In this document: positions 23,897 to 31,415 of the stretch, piece after piece
How positions within the stretch are numbered: position 1 is the stretch's first letter
Layout of the letters: each line of letters begins with the position of its first letter
NCBI GenBank assembly: GCA_020849495.1
Contig: JADLGD010000056.1
Location: 1-38,329 of the forward strand
DNA from: Fluviicola sp.
GTDB lineage: Bacteria; Bacteroidota; Bacteroidia; Flavobacteriales_D; Crocinitomicaceae
Length of the DNA: 38,329 nt
Direction: 5' to 3'
Notes under the pieces: generated by a model
Databases searched by the model: none
The model's input: the letters and a program-made list of their open reading frames with translations, nothing else
What the model was told of the DNA's origin: nothing
Program-made: the position numbers and the translations under genes

Positions 23897-26328
23897 AACC
23901 ATTCTTCATAGCAGCTTTATTCACCTTCATCAGCAGTATCAGTTTCGCACAAACACAAGGAACCGTTCAAGGAAGGGTCATTGATAAAAATACCCAAGAA
24001 GCCATCATTGGTGGATATGTGGAAGTGCTTGGAAATGGTAGCAAAACAGCGACAGATTTAGACGGCAACTACCTGCTTCAAATTCCAACGGGAACTTATA
24101 ATGTACAATTTACCTTTCCTGGATATACCACACTCATCAAATACAACATCGTTGTGACTTCAGGTAATGCTCAAATTGTGAATTTTGAAGTCGTTGAACA
24201 AGAAACAAAGATCGATGAAGTAGTCATTACTTCTAAAAACGATAAACGCGCCGATGCAACAGATATGGTGACCCCACTTTCGGTACAATCGCTCACTACT
24301 GAAGAAATCAAAAGCAATCCGGGTGGAAACTACGACGTATCCAAAGTGGTACAAACACTTCCAGGTGTAGGTGGATCACAGGGTGGTGCTGCTAGAAACG
24401 ATATCATTATTCGCGGTGGTGCGCCCAATGAAAACGTGTATTACTTAGATGGAATTGAAATTCCTGTGTTGAATCACTTTCAAACGCAAGGAAGCTCTGG
24501 TGGAGCTCAAGGAATTGTCAACGTTTCGTTCATTGAAGAAGTAAAATTGACCTCTTCGGCTTTTGATGCGCGTTATGACAATGCGTTGGCTTCCACCTTT
24601 GTGATCAAACAACGACAAGGAAACAACCAGAAATTCTCGGGCAATGTGCGTGCTAGTTTCACTGAATCAGCCGTTACTTTGGAAGGACCTTTGGGCAAGA
24701 AAACAGATTTCCTTAGTTCCGCTCGTTTCTCTTACCTTGATTTCTTGTTTCAATTGATTGATTTACCGATCCGTCCTCGTTACCAAGATTACCAACTAAA
24801 AGTAACGCACAAACTCAATGAAAAAACCACCATTAGTTTGATCGGTTTAGGAGCAGTGGACAAGTTTAAATTTGGTGAAACGCGCGAATCAACGCCAGAA
24901 AACACCTACTTCAGACGTTCTATGCCTTTCATTGAACAATGGAACTACACCACTGGAGTTGCTGTGAAACGCTTGATCAAAAAAGGATACGTTAACATTG
25001 CATTGAGCAGAAACATGTTCAACAATCAATTGGATCGTTTTTCGGATGAGCAGTACCAAAACGAAGCCTTCCGCAATTTCGGATTGAACTCGCAAGAAAT
25101 TGAAAACAAGTTGCGCATCGATGTCAATAAATACCTCAATGGGTGGAAATTTGCGTATGGTGTTTCTGGACAATACGTGAAGTACAACACCAGTATTTTC
25201 AATAAAGTTTCCAGTGAAGTGTTAGACACCAACGGAGTTGTCATTCAACCAGCTGTAGAAATCAATTTCAAAAGTGCCATTGAATTTTTCAAGTTTGGTG
25301 CCTTTGGTCAAGTATCCCGCAATTTCTTCTCCAACAAATTATTGGTTTCAGCAGGATTGCGCACCGATATGAACACCTTTACGAATGATGGATTGAACCC
25401 GCTTTCGACTTTATCTCCTAGACTTTCTGCAGCCTTTTCTCTAACACCGAAATTTGAATTGACAGCAAGTGTGGGTCAGTATTACAAAATTGCACCTTAC
25501 ACCGTTTTGGGTTATCGCGATGCACAAAATGAATTGGTCAACAAATCGACGGATTACATTGGTTCAACACATTATGTGTTTGGAGGACAATTCTTACCCA
25601 ATGAAGCGCTTCGCATTACAGTAGAAGGTTTTTACAAAGACTACCAAGATTATCCTGTTTCGGTGGTGAATGGCATTTCCTTGGCCAATCAAGGACAAGA
25701 ATTTGGAGCAGTTGGAAACGAAGCCGTTCAAAGTATTGGAAAAGGACAAACGTATGGTTTCGAAGTATTTGTACAACAAAAAATGGTCAAAAAGATCTTC
25801 TATTTTGTGAGTTACACCTATGTGCGCAGTTTATTCTCTGGAGCAGACAACAAATTAATTGCTTCAGCTTGGGACAACCAGCATTTACTTTCAGGAACGG
25901 TGGGTTACAAATTTGGCAAAAACTGGCAAGTGGGCTTGAAATACCGTTTGGCTGGTGGCGCTCCATACACACCATTCAATTTGAATGCTTCTCAGCAAAA
26001 TTATGCCTTGTTGGGAACAGGTGTTTTGGATTACACGAAGCTGAACACCGAACGTTTGAAGACTTTTAGTCAATTGGATATCCGTATCGACAAAACGTGG
26101 AACTTCAAACGCACCAGTATCATTTTCTTTGTGGATGTACAAAACGTGACTGCTTCCAAACAACAAGGAACGCCTTATTATACCTTTAAACGCAACGAAG
26201 ACAATACGGCATTTGTGACCACAGATGGACAGGCTTTAAAATCGGATGGATCCAATGCCATTCCAGTATTATTGGAAAACGTTTCAACGACGGTTACGCC
26301 AACGATTGGATTGATTTTGGAGTTTTAA
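23893..26328 (+). CDS. TonB-dependent outer-membrane receptor with CarboxypepD_reg domain
   Basis: 811 residues from the ATG at 23893, chosen because MKPFFIAALFTFISSISFAQ is a clean signal peptide and the codon overlaps the msrB stop; an in-frame upstream codon at 23851 lies within msrB. Residues about 22-110 are a CarboxypepD_reg-like domain (VQGRVIDKNTQEAIIGGYVE). Then comes a plug domain (VSKVVQTLPGVGG, NDIIIRGGAPNENVYYLDGI) and a 22-strand-type barrel ending TPTIGLILEF, with the terminal Phe usual for outer-membrane proteins. It imports a ligand using TonB/ExbBD energy. No SusD gene follows, so iron/cofactor or peptide uptake is as likely as glycan uptake. Substrate unknown. Confidence 0.93.
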   Translation: MKPFFIAALFTFISSISFAQTQGTVQGRVIDKNTQEAIIGGYVEVLGNGSKTATDLDGNYLLQIPTGTYNVQFTFPGYTTLIKYNIVVTSGNAQIVNFEVVEQETKIDEVVITSKNDKRADATDMVTPLSVQSLTTEEIKSNPGGNYDVSKVVQTLPGVGGSQGGAARNDIIIRGGAPNENVYYLDGIEIPVLNHFQTQGSSGGAQGIVNVSFIEEVKLTSSAFDARYDNALASTFVIKQRQGNNQKFSGNVRASFTESAVTLEGPLGKKTDFLSSARFSYLDFLFQLIDLPIRPRYQDYQLKVTHKLNEKTTISLIGLGAVDKFKFGETRESTPENTYFRRSMPFIEQWNYTTGVAVKRLIKKGYVNIALSRNMFNNQLDRFSDEQYQNEAFRNFGLNSQEIENKLRIDVNKYLNGWKFAYGVSGQYVKYNTSIFNKVSSEVLDTNGVVIQPAVEINFKSAIEFFKFGAFGQVSRNFFSNKLLVSAGLRTDMNTFTNDGLNPLSTLSPRLSAAFSLTPKFELTASVGQYYKIAPYTVLGYRDAQNELVNKSTDYIGSTHYVFGGQFLPNEALRITVEGFYKDYQDYPVSVVNGISLANQGQEFGAVGNEAVQSIGKGQTYGFEVFVQQKMVKKIFYFVSYTYVRSLFSGADNKLIASAWDNQHLLSGTVGYKFGKNWQVGLKYRLAGGAPYTPFNLNASQQNYALLGTGVLDYTKLNTERLKTFSQLDIRIDKTWNFKRTSIIFFVDVQNVTASKQQGTPYYTFKRNEDNTAFVTTDGQALKSDGSNAIPVLLENVSTTVTPTIGLILEF

Positions 26329-26349
26329 TTTTTTACTTTTTTCCTAGGC

Positions 26350-26371
26350 AAAAAAAATGAGCACTGCTCAT
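26350..26371 (-). terminator. Intrinsic terminator of the leftward transcript
   Basis: ATGAGCA and TGCTCAT form a perfect 7-bp stem around one central base (26357-26371). On the minus strand it is followed by eight T (complement of 26350-26357). The run of T lies only on this side, so it stops leftward transcription from the cassette or the candidate RNA, not the TonB receptor transcript. Confidence 0.75.
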
Positions 26372-26650
26372 GAAGACGAAGACTGACTTTCATAAAAAGT
26401 CAAATGCTGAGGTAGTAAACAAAAATGCCTACCTTATAGCTTTCGCACTAATCCCGAAGATTCGGGATTGCTATTCGTCTTCTACCGCTTTGCGGCATCT
26501 TCCCAATTACAACATTGACCAGCCTTCCCTTTCTGACTAAACTAAGGAAAGACGAGGTCAGGACCTCAAATGGAAACCACTTTCCTAGTTCAGTTACAGA
26601 AAAGAAAGGCTTTATCTTTCAAAGTCTATTTTCTGTAAAATGTAATTGGG
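26350..26650 (-). ncRNA. Candidate multibranched structured RNA or palindromic intergenic element
   Basis: Read on the minus strand, the 5' module is closed by 10 bp (complement of 26641-26650 with 26502-26511). It encloses one arm closed by 10 bp (26629-26638/26594-26603) with an inner GAAAG/CTTTC, and a second closed by 26580-26586/26545-26551 with an inner GAGGTC/GACCTC (26554-26567). Next is CCGC-AAA-GCGG (26485-26495). The 3' module is closed by GAAGACGAA/TTCGTCTTC (26474-26482/26372-26380) around three hairpins: 26450-26469 (9 bp), 26410-26434 (6 bp) and 26384-26402 (7 bp). It ends in a terminator. It does not match the conserved cores of RNase P, tmRNA or SRP RNA that I know. It could be a 3' UTR element, a small RNA or a dispersed palindromic repeat. 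Confidence 0.45.
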
Positions 26651-26720
26651 ATTTTGTCCGCAGTTAAAATTTTCATAAAAAGAAAATCATTCATACGAAT
26701 TGTATATACTAAAAGTTAAA

Positions 26721-27125
26721 TCATTGACTACTTTTAATAGTGAACTGAATGTTATTTAGACTTTTTGATTTAAAATATTTTGCAAAATATTTCAATCTTC
26801 CTGTCTTCACATTCCTTGTGTTTACCTGAATAAAGAAACTATGCTCTGTCGTATCATTCAATTGAATACTATCCTGGTAAAATTTCGTAAAATCTTTGTT
26901 TTTATTGAAACAGATTTTTGAAACATTTTCTTTTGGTTCAATGTAAAGAATCGTGTCTGGACCAGATTCAGCAATTAAAAAATTTTGAATTACATACTCT
27001 TTGTCCAATAATTCAATTTGATCATTTACCAAATCAACCTTCATGTATTTTGCCCCTCCATTACAAGAAGTCAATACTACTCCAAATAAAAAAAGAACAA
27101 ATCTATATTTCAGATGCTTTTTCAT
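26721..27125 (-). CDS. Small lipoprotein of the AT-rich cassette
   Basis: 134 residues from the ATG at 27125. The signal peptide (KKHLKYRFVLFLFGVVLTSC) gives lipidation Cys21; a GTG at 27158 would extend into the upstream gene and is not needed. The mature part is small and beta-rich, with acidic and aromatic segments (KVDLVNDQIELLDKEYVIQ, PDTILYIEPKENVSKICF). No family is recognised. It lies 17 bp after the HEAT-like gene and is last in the unit. Small lipoproteins after repeat proteins can be immunity or chaperone partners, but nothing here proves that. Confidence 0.7.
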   Translation of the reverse strand: MKKHLKYRFVLFLFGVVLTSCNGGAKYMKVDLVNDQIELLDKEYVIQNFLIAESGPDTILYIEPKENVSKICFNKNKDFTKFYQDSIQLNDTTEHSFFIQVNTRNVKTGRLKYFAKYFKSKSLNNIQFTIKSSQ

Positions 27126-27142
27126 TTTTTGATTGATTAAAT

Positions 27143-27793
27143 TCAATACGGTGACCACTTTATATATTTCCCTTTCAATGAATTTTCAATAGCTAAAGAC
27201 AATTGGCTATCATTGATTCTTTTACAGTCATTTAAGAAACTTTCTTTCAATTCATCTTTCCATCCTGCACTAGCAGCAGCAACCCATAATCTTAATCCTC
27301 TTTGATCATTAGGATAACCTTGTATGGCTTCAGTTGCATTAGGATCAATACCTTTAGATATAATTTCTTTAACAACATTATCTTCAGGTATAATTCTAAG
27401 CATAGCAAGTGCACGAAAAGCACCATTAGTCAGCATGTAGTTATTGTATTGATAAATCAATTTGAGAGAATTATCTACAGTATCTGTTAGAATTGACAAT
27501 CTAAATATTGAATCTCCTAATCCCGAAAACAATATTGTTGCATCATAATCCTTTTTAGCAAGTTCTAAAAGATAAGGCAAACCTTTTTGAAATTTAGAAT
27601 GACCAAGAGCTAGAATCATTTGATATTGACAAGACCAAGTACGTGAATCTTTCATCTCATTTTCAAGAGCCTTTAGTAATGATGGACCAGCTTCTACATT
27701 ACTCAATTTTAATAAGCGTTTTGCACCAGATAAACGTTTTACAGACTTGGCGTTGGATAATAGTTCTATTGCTTCTTTGACTTTTTCTTCCAT
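27143..27793 (-). CDS. HEAT-like repeat protein of the AT-rich cassette
   Basis: 216 residues, no signal peptide. The sequence is almost wholly helical, with repeating amphipathic pairs of about 35-40 residues (SGAKRLLKLSNVEAGPSLL, YQMILALGHSKFQKGLPYL, TNGAFRALAMLRIIPED) that look like HEAT/PBS-lyase-type repeats. These scaffolds bind proteins or nucleic acid and are common among immunity proteins of polymorphic toxins. No toxin is visible next door, so that role is only a possibility. It starts 7 bp after the secreted-protein gene stop. Base composition is markedly AT-rich compared with flanking genes. Confidence 0.75.
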   Translation of the reverse strand: MEEKVKEAIELLSNAKSVKRLSGAKRLLKLSNVEAGPSLLKALENEMKDSRTWSCQYQMILALGHSKFQKGLPYLLELAKKDYDATILFSGLGDSIFRLSILTDTVDNSLKLIYQYNNYMLTNGAFRALAMLRIIPEDNVVKEIISKGIDPNATEAIQGYPNDQRGLRLWVAAASAGWKDELKESFLNDCKRINDSQLSLAIENSLKGKYIKWSPY

Positions 27794-27800
27794 ACTTAAC

Positions 27801-28538
27801 TTACATTAAGTTTACATACTGAATTTTTGTTCCATCTAGTGTAATTGATTCTGTAAATTTATAATAAGATGCATTTCTATATACTTGTAAAATACATCTA
27901 CTTCTTTTACTACTAAAACCAATCAATTGATTTGAATCGATAAAATCTTTTTTCTTTAGACTTACTTTTTTTAAACCAGAATAAATTAAAAACACATTTC
28001 CTGTACAAATATAAACTTCATATTTTCGGTTCTGTTTTCTAATATCAACCACCACTCCTGCTAGAGGCGAATTGATTTTCTTTTCCTCACCCTTGATTTC
28101 ATAATTCATTTTAACTCCACAGTTTTTAATCAAAGAGTCAACTTGCTTTTTTTCATCTGGTAAAAAAATTAACGTGTCACGAATTTTCTTTTGAAAGGAT
28201 ATCTTATCACCATTTATTGAATAAAAAGCTTCTAAACTTGTAAATACAGGAAATTTTGTTCGAGTACCATGCTTATTTACAAATGATAAGAAGGACAAGA
28301 CGTTAGGCTTTAAACATATGGAAGAATCGTTCACTTGTTCGTATTCTCCATAATAATTATAATTATAAGCATTTACTCCATTGTAATAATAATACCTTGC
28401 AGCAGCTGTATCTAGATAAAAGACACCACTTTTAAACGGAAATTGATTGTCATTTTGAGTATATCCTGAAAATGCAAAGAATAATAGAAATGAAAAGCAT
28501 ATCCATTTTCTCAGATTTAAAGTGCTTTTGATTTGCAT
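27801..28538 (-). CDS. Secreted protein with degenerate M23 (LytM)-like segment
   Basis: 245 residues from the ATG at 28538; the preceding codon is TTG. The signal peptide ends FAFSGYTQ. The middle is Tyr/Asn-rich. Residues about 155-208 (INSPLAGVVVDIRKQNRKYE then VYICTGNVFLIYSGLKKVSL then DFIDSNQLIGF) follow the strand order of an M23/LytM endopeptidase core (SPxxGxV ... YxVYIxxGN ... LYxxLxxVxVxxGDxVxxGQxIG). The zinc ligands (HxxxD and HxH) are absent, so any such domain would be inactive and act as a binder or regulator. It could also be an unrelated beta-barrel. First gene of the AT-rich three-gene unit. Confidence 0.65.
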   Translation of the reverse strand: MQIKSTLNLRKWICFSFLLFFAFSGYTQNDNQFPFKSGVFYLDTAAARYYYYNGVNAYNYNYYGEYEQVNDSSICLKPNVLSFLSFVNKHGTRTKFPVFTSLEAFYSINGDKISFQKKIRDTLIFLPDEKKQVDSLIKNCGVKMNYEIKGEEKKINSPLAGVVVDIRKQNRKYEVYICTGNVFLIYSGLKKVSLKKKDFIDSNQLIGFSSKRSRCILQVYRNASYYKFTESITLDGTKIQYVNLM

Positions 28539-28574
28539 CAATTAAAGTTAGTTTGAATCTTACATTCTATTACC

Positions 28575-29537
28575 TTACTCCACCTCAGCGACCACGCAAT
28601 CAAAAACGCAGTCGGGTTTTTTGGCAACGATTTCGGCTAATTGTAAATGGGCAGCTAGCGCCAATTGGGAATAATTTTGTGAGGCATTTCCGAAACTTGC
28701 GGCTGTAGTGACCCACATTTTTTGGATCAATTCTTCGCCAGTAGCTGGTTTTCCAATGCGTTCTACAACCGCTTTCACGTTGAGCGCACCTGCATGATAC
28801 ACGTGCATCACCAACAAACGAAACCAAATAGCGTCTTCATCGATGGTTAATCCTGCGTTTTGAGCAATTGAACGCGCAGAAGGAATGCAACTTTTACCAA
28901 TCAATTTCGCTGCAGCAAAAGCCGATTTTCGGAAGTCTTTGCGCTCATCAACGGTTTTGTTCACTTTCAAACCCATCGCTCTTGCCACTCCTGGCATCAA
29001 TTGAAACGGTCCATAAGCTCCAACAGAAGATTTTGCCAATTGTCCAGGACTTTCGATCAATAAAATGGATTGCGCGTACCAAGGATCTACACCCGCTTCT
29101 TCAAAACACGCGATTCCTTTTGGAAGACTTTCAAACACCAAATCAAAGCGGTAAAAGTCGTTTTTTCCTGTGGTGACATTGATGCGTTCGCTTTCAGGTA
29201 AACCCAACGAACGACGCACGCTGTCTTTGAACAAGGATTTTTGAGCTTCTGTTTGTTTTACCCATTTGCGGTTCGGCATTTTGCCAATGATTTGTCGAGT
29301 AGATGCCACATTGATGATCACCGAATCAGGAGATAACAACATGATTTGACGCCAAAATTGCGGTTGTTGCAAGTTGTCCCACTCCGCAGCTTTGATGGCT
29401 TTCGGGCCAATGATGACGTGTTCTTTTTCGCCGTCAATAACAGCAATCATTTCGTGTTCCCATTTGGAGTTTTGGGCAAGCACAGAGAACGATAAAAAAC
29501 AAAGGGAAAAGAAAGTAAGGAAAGTGTTTTGCATCAT
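28575..29537 (-). CDS. Secreted lytic transglycosylase (SLT/GH23-like)
   Basis: 320 residues, with a signal peptide of about 21 residues ending FSVLAQ. The catalytic core begins near residue 140 with the GH23 pattern ESxxxLxxxSxxGAxGxxQLMPxxA: LLIESPGQLAKSSVGAYGPF then QLMPGVARAMGL, with catalytic Glu162. It would cleave peptidoglycan between MurNAc and GlcNAc, forming 1,6-anhydroMurNAc, in the periplasm. An N-terminal 130 residues without recognised motif precede the core. The gene lies 36 bp upstream of the AT-rich cassette on the same strand and may be co-transcribed with it; its GC content is clearly higher. Confidence 0.85.
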   Translation of the reverse strand: MMQNTFLTFFSLCFLSFSVLAQNSKWEHEMIAVIDGEKEHVIIGPKAIKAAEWDNLQQPQFWRQIMLLSPDSVIINVASTRQIIGKMPNRKWVKQTEAQKSLFKDSVRRSLGLPESERINVTTGKNDFYRFDLVFESLPKGIACFEEAGVDPWYAQSILLIESPGQLAKSSVGAYGPFQLMPGVARAMGLKVNKTVDERKDFRKSAFAAAKLIGKSCIPSARSIAQNAGLTIDEDAIWFRLLVMHVYHAGALNVKAVVERIGKPATGEELIQKMWVTTAASFGNASQNYSQLALAAHLQLAEIVAKKPDCVFDCVVAEVE

Positions 29538-29634
29538 CTTGGAAATTGGACAGCGTTAAACTAATGAAAAACGTCCAAAAAACCTAAAAACAGCAACACT
29601 TTCATCCTTATTTTAACAAAAACACTCCAAAATA

Positions 29635-29666
29635 AACAAAAGAGCCTTTCTGATGAAAAGCTCTTC
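29635..29666 (-). terminator. Terminator after the qorB-like gene
   Basis: AAGAGC-C-TTTC and GAAA-A-GCTCTT (about 29639-29665) form an 11-bp stem with one mismatch and a TGAT loop. On the minus strand it is followed by TTTTGTTTATTTT. It lies just after the stop of the reductase gene. Confidence 0.65.
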
Positions 29667-29676
29667 TAAGTCTTTT

Positions 29677-30552
29677 TTAAGCTTGATACACCTGTTCCAA
29701 AAATGTTGAAACCGATGTTGGCTTTCTTCCTAATAGAGAAGAAATATCTGCACTCACTTCAGAAAATTCACCCGCTGCGATAGCGCTTGAAAAACCAGCC
29801 AACATTCCTGCAACTTCTGCTGGCACTCCAGCTTGAGAAAGTGTCGTCATGAATTCATCTACAAAAGGCGAAACGTAAGCTATTTCTTGCTTTACAATTC
29901 CTGAAACTTCAACTGCAATTTCACACATGGTTGGTGCAGATTCAGCATAAGCATTGTAAATTTTGTTCTCATGCCCTATTGAGGTCAAAACATTGACAGC
30001 CAAAGCAGCTAAATCATCTCTTAAGATAAATGCCGCTCTTCCTTCTCCAGCAGGTAAATAAATGGATTTGTTTTCCATGAATTGTGCCCCGATAAACCAA
30101 GGCAATAAATCCATGTACAAGCCGTGTTTCAAAATGGTGTAATTGAGTCCGCTTTCTATTAACGCTTTTTCTGTATCCAAATGCGATTGTGCAACAGCAG
30201 CAATAGGTGAACTTGCTGTTTCATTTCTTCGTTGGAAACTGGTATAAACAACTTGCTTCACATTCGCTTTTGTTGCAGCATGTACCACATTCAAATGCTG
30301 TTCTGTGCGATTGGATAAATCTGAACTAGAAACGAAATACAACTTTTCAATTCCCTGAAAAGCATCGATTAAAGTGGACTCGTTGTTATAATCTCCTATG
30401 CGCACATCAATTCCACTGTTTTTAAATTCGCTCGCTTTTTCTTCATTTCTAACTAGAACTGCAATTTCATCTTTGGACACTTTTGGCAGCAATCCATCCA
30501 AAACAGCTTTTCCTAAACTTCCTGTGACACCTGTGATCAAATATTTCTTCAT
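29677..30552 (-). CDS. qorB: NmrA-like NAD(P)H:quinone oxidoreductase, QorB-like
   Basis: 291 residues. The N-terminus has the atypical SDR/NmrA nucleotide-binding loop LITGVTGSLGKAV (GxTGxxG). Segments VLVRNEEKASEFKNSGIDVR, VVYTSFQRR and YTILKHGLYMD are typical of the NAD(P)H:quinone oxidoreductase type 2 family (E. coli QorB/YtfG). The canonical Tyr-x-x-x-Lys active site is absent, as usual for this group. Divergent transcription from an HxlR regulator reproduces the E. coli ytfG-ytfH arrangement and strengthens the call. Likely cytosolic, reducing quinones or other electrophiles under redox stress. The exact substrate is unproven. Confidence 0.8.
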   Translation of the reverse strand: MKKYLITGVTGSLGKAVLDGLLPKVSKDEIAVLVRNEEKASEFKNSGIDVRIGDYNNESTLIDAFQGIEKLYFVSSSDLSNRTEQHLNVVHAATKANVKQVVYTSFQRRNETASSPIAAVAQSHLDTEKALIESGLNYTILKHGLYMDLLPWFIGAQFMENKSIYLPAGEGRAAFILRDDLAALAVNVLTSIGHENKIYNAYAESAPTMCEIAVEVSGIVKQEIAYVSPFVDEFMTTLSQAGVPAEVAGMLAGFSSAIAAGEFSEVSADISSLLGRKPTSVSTFLEQVYQA

Positions 30553-30565
30553 AATACTCTCTTTT

Positions 30566-30611
30566 AGTTTGTTACTTTCTTATAGTTTGCAAAAATGTGT
30601 ATGTTTGTAAC
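30566..30611. promoter_or_regulatory. Divergent qorB/HxlR control region with 18-bp phased repeats
   Basis: The word (A/T)GTTTG occurs at 30566, 30584 and 30602, exactly 18 bp apart. The last copy is part of TATGTTTG (30600-30607), a perfect TAnnTTTG -7 box reading toward the regulator gene. GTTAC (30571-30575) and GTAAC (30607-30611) form the ends of an imperfect inverted repeat around the set. HxlR proteins commonly bind such divergent regions; binding here is inference. Confidence 0.45.
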
Positions 30612-30694
30612 ACAAAACAAGAAGAAACGAAAAAGTGGGATACTTACTTCAAGTTTAGAATTACTGATTATCAATTCTTTAGCACAACAATAAA

Positions 30695-31048
30695 ATGAAA
30701 AATAATTTTGAGATAACGAACTGTCCAGTACGAAACGTATTGGATCGCTTTGGAGATAAATGGTCGATCTTGTTGTTAATGATTTTAGACGATGCTGAAA
30801 AACTGCGTTTCAATGAATTGAACAAAGCCATTCCTGACATTTCACAAAAGATGTTGACCGTTACACTTCGTACATTAGAAGCTGATGGTTTTGTAAAACG
30901 GACGATTTATCCGGAAGTACCACCACGAGTGGAATATGCAATCACACCATTGGGGAAAAGTTTGATGACACACATCAATGGCCTTGCTGGTTGGGCGGTA
31001 AATCACATGGAAGAAATTGAAGCTTCCAGAAAGTTAGTACTAGCTTAA
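30695..31048 (+). CDS. HxlR-family transcriptional regulator
   Basis: 117 residues, the usual size. The N-terminal Cys10 in [20 protein letters not shown] is the conserved redox- or electrophile-sensing position of HxlR/YodB/QorR proteins. The winged helix-turn-helix follows ([20 protein letters not shown] then [11 protein letters not shown]), with the wing signature [15 protein letters not shown]. It probably represses the divergent qorB-like gene and itself, and releases DNA when the cysteine is modified by quinones or similar compounds. It matches the E. coli YtfH (QorR) position. Dimeric cytosolic DNA-binding protein. Confidence 0.92.
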   Translation: MKNNFEITNCPVRNVLDRFGDKWSILLLMILDDAEKLRFNELNKAIPDISQKMLTVTLRTLEADGFVKRTIYPEVPPRVEYAITPLGKSLMTHINGLAGWAVNHMEEIEASRKLVLA

Positions 31049-31079
31049 CTACAGTTCTAAAAACTCAGTACTTTTGCTC

Positions 31080-31340
31080 ATGCGTTGGTTGGGACAGATT
31101 TTCAGTTTTTTCTTGATGATACCGGTAAAATTGTATCAGTGGATCATCAGTCCTATTTTGCCGAATGCCTGCAGATACGATCCTACTTGTTCGGTTTACA
31201 TGATCGAAGCACTCAAAATCCACGGACCGATCAAAGGTTTGTGGTTGGGAACCAAACGCATTTCTCGTTGTCATCCTTGGGGCGGACATGGGTATGATCC
31301 AGTTCCTGAGAAGAAACACAAAGGTTGTAAACACGATTAA
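31080..31340 (+). CDS. yidD: Membrane protein insertion efficiency factor YidD
   Basis: 86 residues from the ATG at 31080; a TTG six bases upstream is possible. Family hallmarks are LIxxYQxxISPxLxxxCRYxPTCSxY (here [20 protein letters not shown]), then [20 protein letters not shown] and [14 protein letters not shown]. YidD is a small amphipathic protein at the inner membrane that aids YidC-dependent insertion. It usually sits in the rnpA-yidC region; here it is away from both, following the HxlR gene by 31 bp, which is common in Bacteroidota. Confidence 0.93.
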   Translation: MRWLGQIFSFFLMIPVKLYQWIISPILPNACRYDPTCSVYMIEALKIHGPIKGLWLGTKRISRCHPWGGHGYDPVPEKKHKGCKHD

Positions 31341-31391
31341 AAAAAAACAATTCAAATAAAATAAACTTGTTTTTGTTTCGTTTAAGTATTT

Positions 31392-31408
31392 ACTTTGCAT
31401 TTCAAAGT
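31392..31408 (+). promoter_or_regulatory. Operator palindrome, copy 1, over the membrane-protein promoter
   Basis: ACTTTG-CATTT-CAAAGT is a perfect 6-bp inverted repeat with a 5-bp spacer. Its left arm overlaps TACTTTG, close to the TAnnTTTG -7 box, so a bound regulator would block transcription. It ends 7 bp before the ATG at 31416. The same element recurs at 32343-32359 with an almost identical flank (TTTACTTTG... and ...CAAAGTTCTTTT). Confidence 0.7.
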
Positions 31409-31415
31409 TCTTTTT

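Larger units (their letters stand above)
26329..26720. other. Gene-free stretch packed with inverted repeats
   Basis: This 392-bp gap between the TonB receptor gene and the AT-rich cassette has no plausible coding sequence. It contains at least nine perfect inverted repeats between 26357 and 26650, described under the ncRNA entry. The remaining 70 bp up to the cassette (26651-26720) are simply AT-rich and show no TAnnTTTG box on the minus strand, which favours origin as the 3' untranslated part of the cassette transcript. Confidence 0.6.

Noticed and set aside
26350..26650. Structured element as RNase P RNA, tmRNA, SRP RNA or a retron msr-msd
   Set aside because: The conserved cores of RNase P, tmRNA and SRP RNA are missing; GAGGTCAGGACCTC only superficially resembles the SRP GGTCAGG motif. 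No reverse transcriptase gene is adjacent, so a retron is unsupported.
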